A stretch of 45,991 bases of DNA from an uncultured Collinsella sp. (GTDB taxonomy: Bacteria; Actinomycetota; Coriobacteriia; Coriobacteriales; Coriobacteriaceae): assembly GCA_902492755.1 (NCBI GenBank), contig CABUNB010000017.1:1-45991 (forward strand). The letters are read 5' to 3'. The notes beneath the pieces were generated by a model. It was not told the origin of the DNA. It ran no database searches and worked only from the letters and a program-made list of their open reading frames with translations. A program made the position numbers and the translations under genes. Below, in pieces: positions 17,537 to 26,243 of the stretch (position 1 is its first letter; each line of letters opens with the position of its first letter).

Positions 17537-17605
17537 TCGTCCGCAAGTTGCGCGGGGGCACGTCTAGGTGCTTCCGGGTAAGATTCTCTATTGATAGGAG
17601 AAGAC

Positions 17606-19219
17606 ATGGCCATCATCAACAAGGGTATGTCCAGGCGTTCGTTCCTCGGCCTCACCGGCAGCGTCGCTGCTGTCGCAGGGCTTGGTCTCACCGGCTGCGG
17701 TGGCAGCTCCAGCGACGAGGTTTCCGCTTCCGGTTCCACCGATTCCGCCAACCGTGGCGGCGGCGTGATCACAGCTGGTTCCGCTTACGCTCCGTCCAGC
17801 TTCGATCCCGCCAGCACCGGCTCCGCTGTGGGCCTGGGTGCTAACTGGCACGTCGTCGAGGGCCTCTACGGCATCGATTACCACGACTACAGCACCTTCA
17901 ACGAGCTCGCCACCGACGATCCCAAGTCTGTGGACGACACCACTTTCGAGGTCACCATCCGCAAGGGCGCCAAGTTCTCCGATGGCACCGAGGTCACCGC
18001 TGACGATGTCGTTGCCTCCTACACCGCTTGCGCCGCTTCCGCTACCTATGCTCCGTTCTTCCAGCCCTTCGAGTCCATCGAGGCCAAGGACGCCAGCACC
18101 GTGACGGTCAAGACCAAGGTCCCCAACTTCTCCCTGCTCAAGGATCGTCTGGCCATCGTCCGCGTTACCCCGGCCACCCAGACCGAGGAGGATCGCGCCA
18201 AGCAGCCGATCGGCTCCGGCCCCTGGATGTACGACTCTATCTCCGATACCGAGATCACCCTGGTTCCCAACCCCGAGTACAACGGTGAGTATGCTGCCGA
18301 GGATAAGAAGATCCAGTACAGCATCCTGACCGACCCCACCGCTCGCGTTACCGCTCAGCAGGAGGGCTCCACGCTCGTTATGGAGCTCGTTACCGCTGAC
18401 GCCGTCGACCAGCTCGAGAGCGCCGGCTGCAAGATCGATAACGTTCAGGGTTTCGGCACCCGCTTCATCATGTTCAACGTTGCCAAGGAGCCTTGGAACA
18501 ACGTCAAGGTCCGTCAGGCTGTCATGTATGCGCTCGACACCGAGAAGATGGTCAGCAACACCTTCGCCGGCCTTGCCACCGCTGCCAGCTGCTACCTGCC
18601 CAAGAGCTTCACCAACTATCATGAGGCTTCCACGGTGTACAAGACCGACGCCAAGAAGGCTAAGAAGCTCATCGAGGAGTCTGGCATCACCCCGGGTGCC
18701 ATCACCCTGCGCACCACCGACAACGAGCAGATTAAGGGCATGGCCGCCCAGGTCAAGAACGACCTCGACGCTCTCGGCTTCGATGTGACCATCCAGACCG
18801 ATACCTCGCCGGCCACCTACGCTGCCATCGACGGCGGCGAGGCCTACGATATCCTCCTTGCCCCTGGCGATCCTTCCTGCTTCGGCGCCGACCCCGACCT
18901 GCTGCTCAACTGGTGGTACGGCGACAACGTCTGGATGCAGACCCGTTGCCCGTGGAAGGAGTCCGCTGAGTGGCAGAAGCTCCACGGTCTCATGGACGAG
19001 GCTCTTGCCGCCGAGGGCGACGAGCAGCAGAAGAAGTGGAACGAGTGCTTCGACATCATTGCCGACAACGCCGTTCTGTACCCCGTTGTCCACGTCAAGA
19101 CCGTCTCCGCTTCCTGGGACGATCCGTCCACTGCGCCCAACGGCGAGGCCCTCGATGGCTTCAAGGGCATCGGCACGACGAGCATGTCCTTCAGGGGCGT
19201 TGCGACCGTCAAGGCGTAA
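17606..19219 (+). CDS. Family-5 substrate-binding lipoprotein of the sialic-acid-linked ABC transporter
   Basis: Extracytoplasmic solute receptor, 537 residues. The N-terminus has a twin-arginine-like SRRSFLGL followed by a hydrophobic stretch ending in the lipobox LTGC, so it is probably Tat-exported and lipid-anchored. The body is a type of the peptide/opine/nickel (SBP_bac_5) family, with motifs such as LYGIDYHDYSTFNELA and SDGTEVTADDVVASY. Family members bind oligopeptides, but some bind sialic acid (the Sat and actinobacterial Sia/Nan transporters). The context with nanK and nanE suggests Neu5Ac. Start at 17606 chosen for the TAGGAG site. Codon use is strongly biased, as expected for high expression. 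Confidence 0.85.
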   Translation: MAIINKGMSRRSFLGLTGSVAAVAGLGLTGCGGSSSDEVSASGSTDSANRGGGVITAGSAYAPSSFDPASTGSAVGLGANWHVVEGLYGIDYHDYSTFNELATDDPKSVDDTTFEVTIRKGAKFSDGTEVTADDVVASYTACAASATYAPFFQPFESIEAKDASTVTVKTKVPNFSLLKDRLAIVRVTPATQTEEDRAKQPIGSGPWMYDSISDTEITLVPNPEYNGEYAAEDKKIQYSILTDPTARVTAQQEGSTLVMELVTADAVDQLESAGCKIDNVQGFGTRFIMFNVAKEPWNNVKVRQAVMYALDTEKMVSNTFAGLATAASCYLPKSFTNYHEASTVYKTDAKKAKKLIEESGITPGAITLRTTDNEQIKGMAAQVKNDLDALGFDVTIQTDTSPATYAAIDGGEAYDILLAPGDPSCFGADPDLLLNWWYGDNVWMQTRCPWKESAEWQKLHGLMDEALAAEGDEQQKKWNECFDIIADNAVLYPVVHVKTVSASWDDPSTAPNGEALDGFKGIGTTSMSFRGVATVKA

Positions 19220-19281
19220 GACTCGCTTGAGTCTGTATGCAGGATGTCGGTCGTTGGGACCGTATCCTCATAGTTGAAACA

Positions 19282-19315
19282 AAGACCCGGGCGGCAACGA
19301 TGTCGCTCGGGTCTT
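19282..19315 (+). terminator. Intercistronic hairpin between receptor and permease genes
   Basis: A 14-bp stem with two G-U pairs (19282-19295 with 19302-19315) and a six-base loop, without a T-run. Likely a partial terminator or 3' stabiliser that gives more receptor than membrane subunits. Confidence 0.7.
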
Positions 19316-19376
19316 GTAATGAGTATCCGTACTCATATACCAGTTGGTCCTACCGACAAAAGAAAGGGGAGAGAAC

Positions 19377-20333
19377 GTGAACAACTTGCTACGTTTGATT
19401 GGAAGGCGTCTTGTGGCGCTGCCGATCATGGCATTGGGCGTCACCGTCCTGGTGTTCTTCCTTATGTCGTTCTCCAAGACCGACCCCGCCTACACGGCGT
19501 TGGGTGACGGTGCCTCGCCCGAGGCGGTTGCCGAGTACCATGAGAAGTATGGTCTGGACGACCCCTGGCCCGTGCGCTACGTGCGCTATATGGGCGATCT
19601 GATTCATGGCGACATGGGCACCTATGGTGCTGCTCGCAACTCCGTTGCCAAGCGCATCTCCACGGCCCTGCCCGTCACGATGCAGCTGACCTTCATCGGT
19701 CTTGCCATCGGTGCGGTCGTTTCGTTTTTACTCGGCGTCATCGCGGCACTGTATCGCGATAAATGGCCGGACCAAGTGATCCGCGTCTTTTCCATCGCCG
19801 GCTTGGCAACCCCGTCGTTCTGGCTTGCCGTTCTGTTGATCCTGCTGTTCTCTTCCTACCTTAAGGTGCTCCCGGCATCGGGTGCTCTGCCTCACTTCAC
19901 CACGAATCCGGTTGGCTATCTGGGACGTATGATCATGCCCGCTATCGCCTTGGCATTTCCGCTGACGGGCCAGATGACTCGTATCGTGCGTACCGCCATG
20001 GTCGAGGAGCTCGACAAGGACTATGTCCGTATGGCTCGCGGCGCCGGCGTTCCCGAGAAGGTTGTCGTCGGCATCAACGTTCTTCGCAATGCGCTGATCA
20101 CCCCGGTCACCACCCTCGGTCTTAAGATCGGTTACCTCATGGGCGGCGCCGTCGTCATCGAGGTTATCTTCAACCTCCCCGGCATGGGTACCGCGATTCT
20201 GCAGGGCGTTCAGGGCAACGAGGCGAACCTGGTTCAGGGCGTCGTTATCGTCGTTGCTCTTGCCTTCATCATCATCAACATCGTGGTTGACATGCTCTAC
20301 CTGCTCATCAACCCGCGCATCAGGACGGTGTAG
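19377..20333 (+). CDS. ABC transporter permease, OppB/DppB type
   Basis: A 318-residue inner-membrane subunit with about six helices. It carries the BPD_transp_1 fold and EAA-like loop ELDKDYVRMARGAGVPEKVV, and the family N-terminus LIGRRLVALPIMALGVTVLVF. Start is GTG at 19377, preceded by AAGGGGAG; an upstream TTG at 19344 lacks a site. It pairs with the permease half of the next gene. Confidence 0.9.
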   Translation: MNNLLRLIGRRLVALPIMALGVTVLVFFLMSFSKTDPAYTALGDGASPEAVAEYHEKYGLDDPWPVRYVRYMGDLIHGDMGTYGAARNSVAKRISTALPVTMQLTFIGLAIGAVVSFLLGVIAALYRDKWPDQVIRVFSIAGLATPSFWLAVLLILLFSSYLKVLPASGALPHFTTNPVGYLGRMIMPAIALAFPLTGQMTRIVRTAMVEELDKDYVRMARGAGVPEKVVVGINVLRNALITPVTTLGLKIGYLMGGAVVIEVIFNLPGMGTAILQGVQGNEANLVQGVVIVVALAFIIINIVVDMLYLLINPRIRTV

Positions 20334-20336
20334 ATT

Positions 20337-22352
20337 ATGGTAAAGATTCGAGAGAAGCAAACCGAGCAGCTCGAGAAGGCTGCCTCCAAGGGGCTCAAGC
20401 TCGGTGGCTGGAAGAAGATGACGCTGTCTTCTAAGATTGCCGCCGTCGTGCTGGTGCTGGTCGCCCTGACTGCGATTCTGGCGCCCCTTCTTGCCCCCTA
20501 TAGCCCGGTCGAGATCTTTACGGCTCGCCAGGCTCCCGGCAACGGATTTATCTTCGGTACCGACGATAAGGGTCGCGATATTCTGTCGCGTATGCTCTAC
20601 GGTGGTCGTTACTCGCTGATTATCGGCTTTGGCGCCACTGCTATGGCTCTGGTCTGCGGCTCGGTCGTGGGCGCCCTTGCAGCGGTTTCGCGCAAGGCCG
20701 TCTCCGAGACGATCATGCGTATCTTGGACATCATCATGTCCATCCCGGGCATCGCCCTCGCGGCCGTCTTCGTCTCCATCCTGGGCAACTCCGTGCCGTC
20801 GATCATCTTTGCCATCGGCTTTATGTACACTCCGCAGATTGCCCGTATCGTGCGCGCCAACATCGTGTCCGAGTACGGCGAGGACTATGTCCGCGCGGTC
20901 ATCGTCTCCGGCGCCAAGGCTCCGTGGATTTTGATCAAGCATGTTCTGCGTAACTGCATCGCCCCGATCATGGTCTTCACCGTTACCCTGGTCGCCGACG
21001 CCATCATCTTCGAGGCCTCGCTGACCTTCATCGGCGCTGGTATCCAGGAGCCCACCGCTACCTGGGGCAACATCCTCGCCGACGCCCGCGGCGGCGTGCT
21101 CGCCGGTCGTTGGTGGCAGGCGCTGTTCCCGGGCCTGGCCATCATGATCACCTGCCTGGCGCTCAACATCCTCTCCGAGGGCATTACCGACGCCATGGCC
21201 GCTGCTCCCTCCGCCGCCCTGGATCCGACCGATTCCTCCAAGCGCCGCGAGGCCGACCTGCTGGTCTCCGACCCCGTTCGCGCCTACAAGGAGCAGGCCC
21301 AGTCCCTCTCCGCTCGCCTTGGCGCCCTGCGCGATGTCGAGCTCAAGCGTGACGATCGCCATGTGCCTGACGAGTCTGTCGAACCGATCCTTTCGGTCCG
21401 CGATTTCTGCATCCAGTTTGAGCACCACGGTGACATCAACGTCGTCGACCACGTCAACTTTGACGTCCGTCCTGGTCAGACCATGGGCCTGGTGGGCGAG
21501 TCCGGTTGCGGTAAGTCCATCACCACGCTGGCCATCATGGGCCTGACCGACGATGACGAGCACCTTTCCGGCGAGGTCCTCTGGGAGGGCCGCGACCTGC
21601 TCAAGATGAGCAAGAAGGAGTGGTTCGGCCTGCGCGGTACCGATATCGCTATGGTCTATCAGGACGCCCTGTCCTCGCTTAACCCCTCCATGCTCATCTC
21701 TGCCCAGATGAAGCAGCTCACCAAGCGCGGCGGCACCCGCAGCGCCGAGGAACTCTTGGAGCTCGTGGGCCTCGACCCCAAGCGTACGCTCGAGAGCTAC
21801 CCGCATGAGCTTTCCGGTGGCCAGCGTCAGCGTGTTCTGATTGCTATGGCCCTTACCCGCGACCCCAAGCTGGTCATCTGCGACGAGCCCACGACCGCTC
21901 TGGACGTTACCGTCCAGAAGCAGGTCATCAAGCTGCTCAACGACCTTCAGGCCAAGCTCGGCTTTGCCATGATCTTCGTCTCGCATGACCTGGCGCTGGT
22001 CGCCGAGGTCGCCCATAACATCACGGTTATGTATGCCGGTCAGGTTATCGAGCAGGCGCCCACCAAGGAGCTGCTCACGAACCCGATTCACGAGTACACC
22101 CGCGGTCTTCTGGGTTCCGTTCTGTCCATCGAGAGCGGTTCGGGCCGCCTGCACCAGGTGCCCGGTGCCGTTCCGAGCCCGCGCGATTTCCCCAAGGGCG
22201 ATCGCTTCGCGCCCCGCTCGAGCCATCCGCGTATTGGCCTGGACACCCGTCCGGTCTTCAAGCGCGTGCCCGGCACCGAGCACTTCTATTCCGAGCTCCC
22301 CGACGAGGTGCTCAAGGCAAATGGTTTGACCCCTCACGCGGAGGTGATGTAG
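20337..22352 (+). CDS. Fused ABC permease (OppC type) and ATP-binding protein (OppD type)
   Basis: A 671-residue two-module protein. Residues about 25-290 are an OppC-like permease (FIFGTDDKGRDILSRMLYGG near the start of the BPD domain, then EYGEDYVRAVIVSGAKAP as the EAA loop). After a charged linker of about 55 residues, an ABC ATPase follows with GESGCGKSITT, a LSGGQRQRV signature, CDEPTTALD and the switch SHDLALV. The C-terminal oligopeptide-type extension is present but lacks the usual Cys residues: it reads FPKGDRFAPRSSHP where GC-x-F-x-x-RCP is common. Such fusions occur in actinobacterial Opp-type transporters, including sialate systems. The frame is continuous and the gene begins three bases after the permease gene. 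Confidence 0.92.
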   Translation: MVKIREKQTEQLEKAASKGLKLGGWKKMTLSSKIAAVVLVLVALTAILAPLLAPYSPVEIFTARQAPGNGFIFGTDDKGRDILSRMLYGGRYSLIIGFGATAMALVCGSVVGALAAVSRKAVSETIMRILDIIMSIPGIALAAVFVSILGNSVPSIIFAIGFMYTPQIARIVRANIVSEYGEDYVRAVIVSGAKAPWILIKHVLRNCIAPIMVFTVTLVADAIIFEASLTFIGAGIQEPTATWGNILADARGGVLAGRWWQALFPGLAIMITCLALNILSEGITDAMAAAPSAALDPTDSSKRREADLLVSDPVRAYKEQAQSLSARLGALRDVELKRDDRHVPDESVEPILSVRDFCIQFEHHGDINVVDHVNFDVRPGQTMGLVGESGCGKSITTLAIMGLTDDDEHLSGEVLWEGRDLLKMSKKEWFGLRGTDIAMVYQDALSSLNPSMLISAQMKQLTKRGGTRSAEELLELVGLDPKRTLESYPHELSGGQRQRVLIAMALTRDPKLVICDEPTTALDVTVQKQVIKLLNDLQAKLGFAMIFVSHDLALVAEVAHNITVMYAGQVIEQAPTKELLTNPIHEYTRGLLGSVLSIESGSGRLHQVPGAVPSPRDFPKGDRFAPRSSHPRIGLDTRPVFKRVPGTEHFYSELPDEVLKANGLTPHAEVM

Positions 22353-23180
22353 ATGAGCGAGACCGCAGTCAACGGCGTCGAGCCGATCATCTTCCTTGAT
22401 GACGTCCACGTCACCTTTAGGACCCGTACCGGCTCGATTCTGCACCCCAACCTGGTTCACGCCGTCCAGGGTGTAACGATTAAGCTCATGCCCGGTCAGA
22501 CGATCGGCATCGTCGGCGAGTCCGGTTGCGGTAAGTCCACTACCGCCAACGTCATGTGCGGCCTGCAGGCCCCCACGAGCGGCAAGGTCTACTTTAAGGG
22601 CAAGGACGTTACCAAACGTACCGCCGAGGACCGTCGCCACATGGGTCGCGTCATCTCGGTCGTGTTCCAGAACCCGGCCACGGCACTCAACCCCCGCATG
22701 GTCGTTCGCGAGCAACTGCTCGACCCCATGCGCGTCCACAACCTGGGTACCGAGGCCGAGCAGGAGAAGCGCGTCAAGGAGCTCTTGGAGCTCACCGGTC
22801 TGCCCAGCTCCGCCGCCGAGGTTCTTCCCGGCCAGCTTTCGGGCGGCCAGCGCCAGCGCGTCGCAATTGCCCGTGCCCTGTCGCTGAACCCCGATGCCAT
22901 CATCGCCGACGAGCCCACCTCGGCTCTGGACGTTTCGGTCCGCGCGCAGATTCTGAACCTGCTGACCGACCTTAAGAAGGAGCTCGGCCTGGCCATGGTG
23001 TTCATCAGCCATGACATCCAGACGGTCCGCTATATCTCTGACGACATCATCGTTATGAATGGCGGCAAGATCGTCGAGCAGGGCGAGGCCAAGCAGGTCT
23101 TCCAGCACCCCCAGGACCCCTACACCAAGATGCTGCTCGGCGCTGCGCCGTCGCTGCTGCATCCCAAGCTCGGCGAGTAG
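22353..23180 (+). CDS. ABC transporter ATP-binding protein, OppF type (short form)
   Basis: A 275-residue nucleotide-binding subunit with GESGCGKSTTAN, Q-loop VFQNPATALNPRM, signature LSGGQRQRVAIARAL, Walker B ADEPTSALDVS and SHDIQTV. It stops soon after the ATPase core (LLHPKLGE) and so lacks the C-terminal oligopeptide/dipeptide extension seen in typical OppF, including the one at 40421-41449. Its ATG abuts the stop of the fused gene (TAGATG). It presumably forms a heterodimer with the ATPase half of the fusion. Confidence 0.92.
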   Translation: MSETAVNGVEPIIFLDDVHVTFRTRTGSILHPNLVHAVQGVTIKLMPGQTIGIVGESGCGKSTTANVMCGLQAPTSGKVYFKGKDVTKRTAEDRRHMGRVISVVFQNPATALNPRMVVREQLLDPMRVHNLGTEAEQEKRVKELLELTGLPSSAAEVLPGQLSGGQRQRVAIARALSLNPDAIIADEPTSALDVSVRAQILNLLTDLKKELGLAMVFISHDIQTVRYISDDIIVMNGGKIVEQGEAKQVFQHPQDPYTKMLLGAAPSLLHPKLGE

Positions 23181-23196
23181 CCTCGCTTTCCCTCCC

Positions 23197-23224
23197 GTGC
23201 GCCCGGTTCCCTTGCCGGGCGCAC
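23197..23224 (+). terminator. Intercistronic hairpin after OppF-type gene
   Basis: GTGCGCCCGG (23197-23206) pairs perfectly with 23215-23224 around an eight-base loop. There is no T-run, so a partial terminator or RNA stabiliser is more likely than a full stop. Confidence 0.65.
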
Positions 23225-23260
23225 CTCCGTTGCGATTTCGAAAGGTTGGGTTCACGAGCC

Positions 23261-24238
23261 ATGCCAAGTGCTCAGGAGCTACAACATCAATTTGGTGAAT
23301 ATCGAGGCGCCATGCCCCGTCCATCAGATTTCGATCTCTTTTGGAAGGACCGCATGGCCGAGGCCGACGCGGTCGGGCTTGACTATGCGATCGAGACGGC
23401 ATCGGTCACAGATGCCGTGACCTGCCAGCTTTTCGACCTCTGGTATACCGGCATGTGTGGCGCTCGCCTGCATGCCAAGTACCTTAAACCCGTCTCGGAC
23501 GAGCCCGTGCCATTGGTACTTCAGTTCCATGGATATCCGGGTGCAAGCCGCAGCTGGTTTGAGCAGGCGTCGTTTGCGGGCATGGGCATGGCACTCATCG
23601 CCCTCGACTGCCCCGGTCAAGGAGGTCCCTCCGAGGACATTGGTGGATTTGAGGGCACAACGGTCGCGGGCCATATCGTCGCCGGTATCGACGGCGATCC
23701 GGCCAACCTCTACTATGTCCGTCTGCACCAGGACATTCGCATCCTGTGCCGTATCGTCCGCGAGCTCGAGGGCATCGATTTAGCCCGTGTGTTTGTGAAC
23801 GGTGCCTCGCAGGGCGGCGGTTTGGGCATCGCGACGTGCGCGCTCAACAGCGACCTGGTTGACCGCGCCGCAATCCTTTATCCCTTCCTGTCAGATTTCC
23901 GCCTGGTCTGGGATTTGGATGCCGACGATATCGCCTATGAGGGCCTGCGCTATTGGTCGCGTTGGTTTGACGAGGATTCGACTCGTATCGAGGAAGCCTA
24001 TGCCAAACTGGCGTACTTCGATTCCAAGAACTTTGCCCCTATGGTCAAATGCCCCGTGCTGTTTGGCACCGGCACAGCCGATACCGTCTGTCCGCCAGCG
24101 ACGCAGTTTGCGGTCTATAACAACCTGACCTGTGAAAAGCGTCATGAGTTCTTTGAAGGCTTTGGCCACGAGGAGATTCAGGATTTTGACGATCTGATCA
24201 TTCCGTTTTTCTGCAAGGGAGGGGAGGCTCATGTCTAA
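23261..24238 (+). CDS. AXE1/cephalosporin-C-deacetylase-like esterase (candidate sialate O-acetylesterase)
   Basis: A 325-residue alpha/beta hydrolase without a signal peptide, so cytoplasmic. The catalytic triad is visible: Ser183 in NGASQGG, Asp274 in TGTADTV and His303 in GFGHEE, with the oxyanion-region HGYPG after strand 3. The family removes acetyl groups from sugars or cephalosporin C. Its place between a sialate-type transporter and nanA suggests de-O-acetylation of imported sialic acids; this is inferred from context only. ATG at 23261 chosen over a TTG at 23246; the AAAGG site is somewhat far from it. The last eight bases overlap the next gene. Confidence 0.82.
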   Translation: MPSAQELQHQFGEYRGAMPRPSDFDLFWKDRMAEADAVGLDYAIETASVTDAVTCQLFDLWYTGMCGARLHAKYLKPVSDEPVPLVLQFHGYPGASRSWFEQASFAGMGMALIALDCPGQGGPSEDIGGFEGTTVAGHIVAGIDGDPANLYYVRLHQDIRILCRIVRELEGIDLARVFVNGASQGGGLGIATCALNSDLVDRAAILYPFLSDFRLVWDLDADDIAYEGLRYWSRWFDEDSTRIEEAYAKLAYFDSKNFAPMVKCPVLFGTGTADTVCPPATQFAVYNNLTCEKRHEFFEGFGHEEIQDFDDLIIPFFCKGGEAHV

Positions 24239-25082
24239 GTGCGAGAGCAATGTCAATGAGCTGATTGTCTCCGACCTTGTGGGGATTCCCGGAACGGTCT
24301 CGTCAAGGCTCGCTGATTTCCGGGATTGGCGTGGTGATGCTTCTGCGGATGTTTCCGAATTAGAGATAGCCGCTTCGGACCTTGAGGTTTGCGGGCCGAG
24401 TATTACGGCGATCGATTTCGCCAATCCGTATGCCCGCTACTCCGAGGTTTCCTTTGAGCTTGGTGGCGATGTGGTCCACGCACGTTTGATCGAGCCTGCC
24501 GGTTGCGCCCGAGCATCCGAGCTTGTGCCGCTATGTCTGATGTTTCACGACATCGACCGACCCGTGCGGGGATGGCATCACATGACGAGGTTTGCGGCCA
24601 TGGGATATGCCGTGCTTGCGCTGAACGATGAGGCGATTGGACCCAGCGATCTGCGGCAGGGGATTACCTCGCCTGCTTTTGTCAGGCGCGTCCGTTGGGG
24701 CTGCGCGTTGGCGGAGGTCGCGCGCAATCTTGATGGTATGGACCCCGACCGCATCTTTGCATGGGGCGAGGGTCTTGGCGGCGGAGTCGCGCTGGCGGTT
24801 TCTGCTCTGGACGAGCGGGGCCTCGCCTGCACGGCGGTTGCCAATCCGCTTCCTGGCGGCCTCGAGGTGCTGTCGTCTCGGGTGCGCGGATCGGTGCTCA
24901 TGGGCACATCACTTATGGATACCGTGAGCGATCCCAAGGATCAGTTTGCCGTATTCAACGGTCTTGAGTGTGACCGGAGGCATATCATCTATGCAAAATA
25001 CGCTCACGAGCGCATCAATGCGTTCGAAAACGAAGTCGTAGACTTTTTTAACCAAACGTTCTACTCGTGTTCTTTGGCCTAG
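24231..25082 (+). CDS. Degenerate paralogue of the upstream esterase (probable pseudoenzyme)
   Basis: A 283-residue protein of the same alpha/beta hydrolase family as its neighbour, matching it in the C-terminal half: QFAVFNGLECDRRH against QFAVYNNLTCEKRH. The nucleophile elbow reads WGEGLGG, with Gly181 where the paralogue has Ser183. The oxyanion segment HGYPG is HDIDR. Asp230 and His259 of the triad are kept. It is about 40 residues shorter, missing much of the cap region. Start overlaps the upstream stop (ATGTCTAA), so the two are translated together. A non-enzymatic or regulatory partner role is plausible; the frame is intact, so it is not called a pseudogene. Confidence 0.8.
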   Translation: MSKCESNVNELIVSDLVGIPGTVSSRLADFRDWRGDASADVSELEIAASDLEVCGPSITAIDFANPYARYSEVSFELGGDVVHARLIEPAGCARASELVPLCLMFHDIDRPVRGWHHMTRFAAMGYAVLALNDEAIGPSDLRQGITSPAFVRRVRWGCALAEVARNLDGMDPDRIFAWGEGLGGGVALAVSALDERGLACTAVANPLPGGLEVLSSRVRGSVLMGTSLMDTVSDPKDQFAVFNGLECDRRHIIYAKYAHERINAFENEVVDFFNQTFYSCSLA

Positions 25083-25108
25083 ACGGCCTGGACACTGCCA
25101 ACAAAAGT

Positions 25109-25127
25109 GGGTGGCATAGGGCCACCC
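25109..25127 (+). other. Small intercistronic hairpin before nanA
   Basis: GGGTGGC (25109-25115) and GCCACCC (25121-25127) form a perfect 7-bp stem with a five-base loop, about 10 bases ahead of the nanA ribosome-binding site. It could modulate translation or mRNA processing. Confidence 0.5.
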
Positions 25128-25150
25128 GCCAGACAACTAAGGAGATTCTT

Positions 25151-26071
25151 GTGGCAACTCAGAAATTCACCGGCGTTATCCCTCCCGTCGTTGTTCCCGA
25201 TACCGAAGATCACCAGCTCGATGTTGCCTCCTTTGAGCGCAGCATCAACCGCATGATCGATGCCGGCGTCGATGGCCTGTTCTTCCTGGGCTCTTCGGGT
25301 GAGGTCGTTTTCTCCACCGACGAGCGTCGTCGCCAGATCATCGCCGAGGCCGTCCGCATCGTCGACCACCGCGTGCCTGTTCTGGTCGGCATCATCGATA
25401 CCGAGACCGAGCGCATGATTGAGCACGGCAAGGTCGCTCAGGAGCTGGGCGCCGATGCCCTCGTCGCCACCTGCCCGTTCTATGCCCTGCAGGGCATGAC
25501 CGAGGTCGAGGAGCACTTCCGCATCCTGCACGAGGAGCTTGACCTGCCCATCTTTGCCTATGACATTCCCGTCTGCGTTCACACCAAGCTCCCCTGGAAG
25601 CTCCTTGCCAAGCTCGGCGCCGAGGGTGTCCTTGCTGGCGTCAAGGATTCCTCGGGTGATGACATCTCGTTCCGCTACCTCGTTCAGGAGAACGAGAAGA
25701 ACGGCCATCCGATGAGCATCCTCACCGGCCACGAGGTTGTTGTCGACGGCGCTTACCTCGGTGGCGCCGATGGTTCCGTCCCGGGTCTCGCCAACGTTGA
25801 GCCCGAGGGCTACGTTCGTCAGTGGAAGGCCGCTCAGGCCGGCGACTGGGCTACCGTCAAGGCCGAGCAGGATCGCCTCAATGAGATTTCGCACATCTGG
25901 GATGTCACCTCGGGCGTCCAGGGCTATGCCGGTGGCGTCGGCGCCTTCAAGACCGCTATGAACCTCATGGGTATCTTCGACAGCCCGACCATGCCGCGCC
26001 CGGTGAAGGCCATGACCGGCGAGAACGTCGAGGCTATTAGGAAGGTCCTCCAGGACAACGGCCTCCTGTAA
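25151..26071 (+). CDS. nanA: N-acetylneuraminate lyase-like aldolase (DapA/NanA family)
   Basis: A 306-residue TIM-barrel class I aldolase. It would split Neu5Ac into ManNAc and pyruvate. The Schiff-base lysine is Lys165 (GVKDSSG) and the catalytic tyrosine Tyr137 (YDIP), the same residue numbers as in E. coli NanA. The pyruvate-binding loop is GSSGE (family GTTGE or GSTGE). However, the E. coli sialate-contact residues Asp191 and Ser208 appear to be His and Gly here, so substrate is inferred mainly from nanK and nanE next door. GTG at 25151 chosen for the AAGGAG site. Confidence 0.82.
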   Translation: MATQKFTGVIPPVVVPDTEDHQLDVASFERSINRMIDAGVDGLFFLGSSGEVVFSTDERRRQIIAEAVRIVDHRVPVLVGIIDTETERMIEHGKVAQELGADALVATCPFYALQGMTEVEEHFRILHEELDLPIFAYDIPVCVHTKLPWKLLAKLGAEGVLAGVKDSSGDDISFRYLVQENEKNGHPMSILTGHEVVVDGAYLGGADGSVPGLANVEPEGYVRQWKAAQAGDWATVKAEQDRLNEISHIWDVTSGVQGYAGGVGAFKTAMNLMGIFDSPTMPRPVKAMTGENVEAIRKVLQDNGLL

Positions 26072-26101
26072 AGCTTTCCCGGGCACCCGACCTCGCCGTT
26101 C

Positions 26102-26145
26102 AACCGTGTGGCCATGACTATTAGGTCAATGGCCACACGGTTTCT
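26102..26145 (+). terminator. Terminator between nanA and nanK
   Basis: A perfect 14-bp stem (26102-26115 with 26129-26142) extends by three more pairs past a bulged A and is followed by TTTCTC. nanK probably has its own promoter or is read through at reduced level; TATAGT at 26211-26216 is a possible -10 without a clear -35. Confidence 0.8.
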
Positions 26146-26243
26146 CGGCGATCTTGGGCACCTGGAAAACCTTTACTGCGCTGTGACGGCTAGCCTGACG
26201 GCGCATTTCCTATAGTTGTTTTTTATCTCCGAAGGAGAGCGAC

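Larger units (their letters stand above)
17241..17605. other. 365-base regulatory gap before the sialic-acid cluster
   Basis: No coding sequence is evident. It contains nested inverted repeats (17406-17486), a possible promoter (17509-17536) and an additional TTGACT box at 17341-17346 without a good -10 at standard spacing. No convincing terminator for uvrC is visible, so read-through from uvrC is possible. Confidence 0.7.

Noticed and set aside
17241..17605. Riboswitch in the leader of the sialic-acid cluster
   Set aside because: No recognised aptamer pattern; the repeats look like protein-binding sites instead.
19728..23402. A 1224-codon open frame on the minus strand across the transporter genes
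   Set aside because: It lies entirely antisense to four well-supported genes with clear motifs, and its composition is what biased GC-rich codons give on the opposite strand.
25151..26071. Calling the aldolase DapA (dihydrodipicolinate synthase)
   Set aside because: Its position with nanK and nanE favours a sialate lyase role, although two contact residues differ; kept as a caution in the findings.
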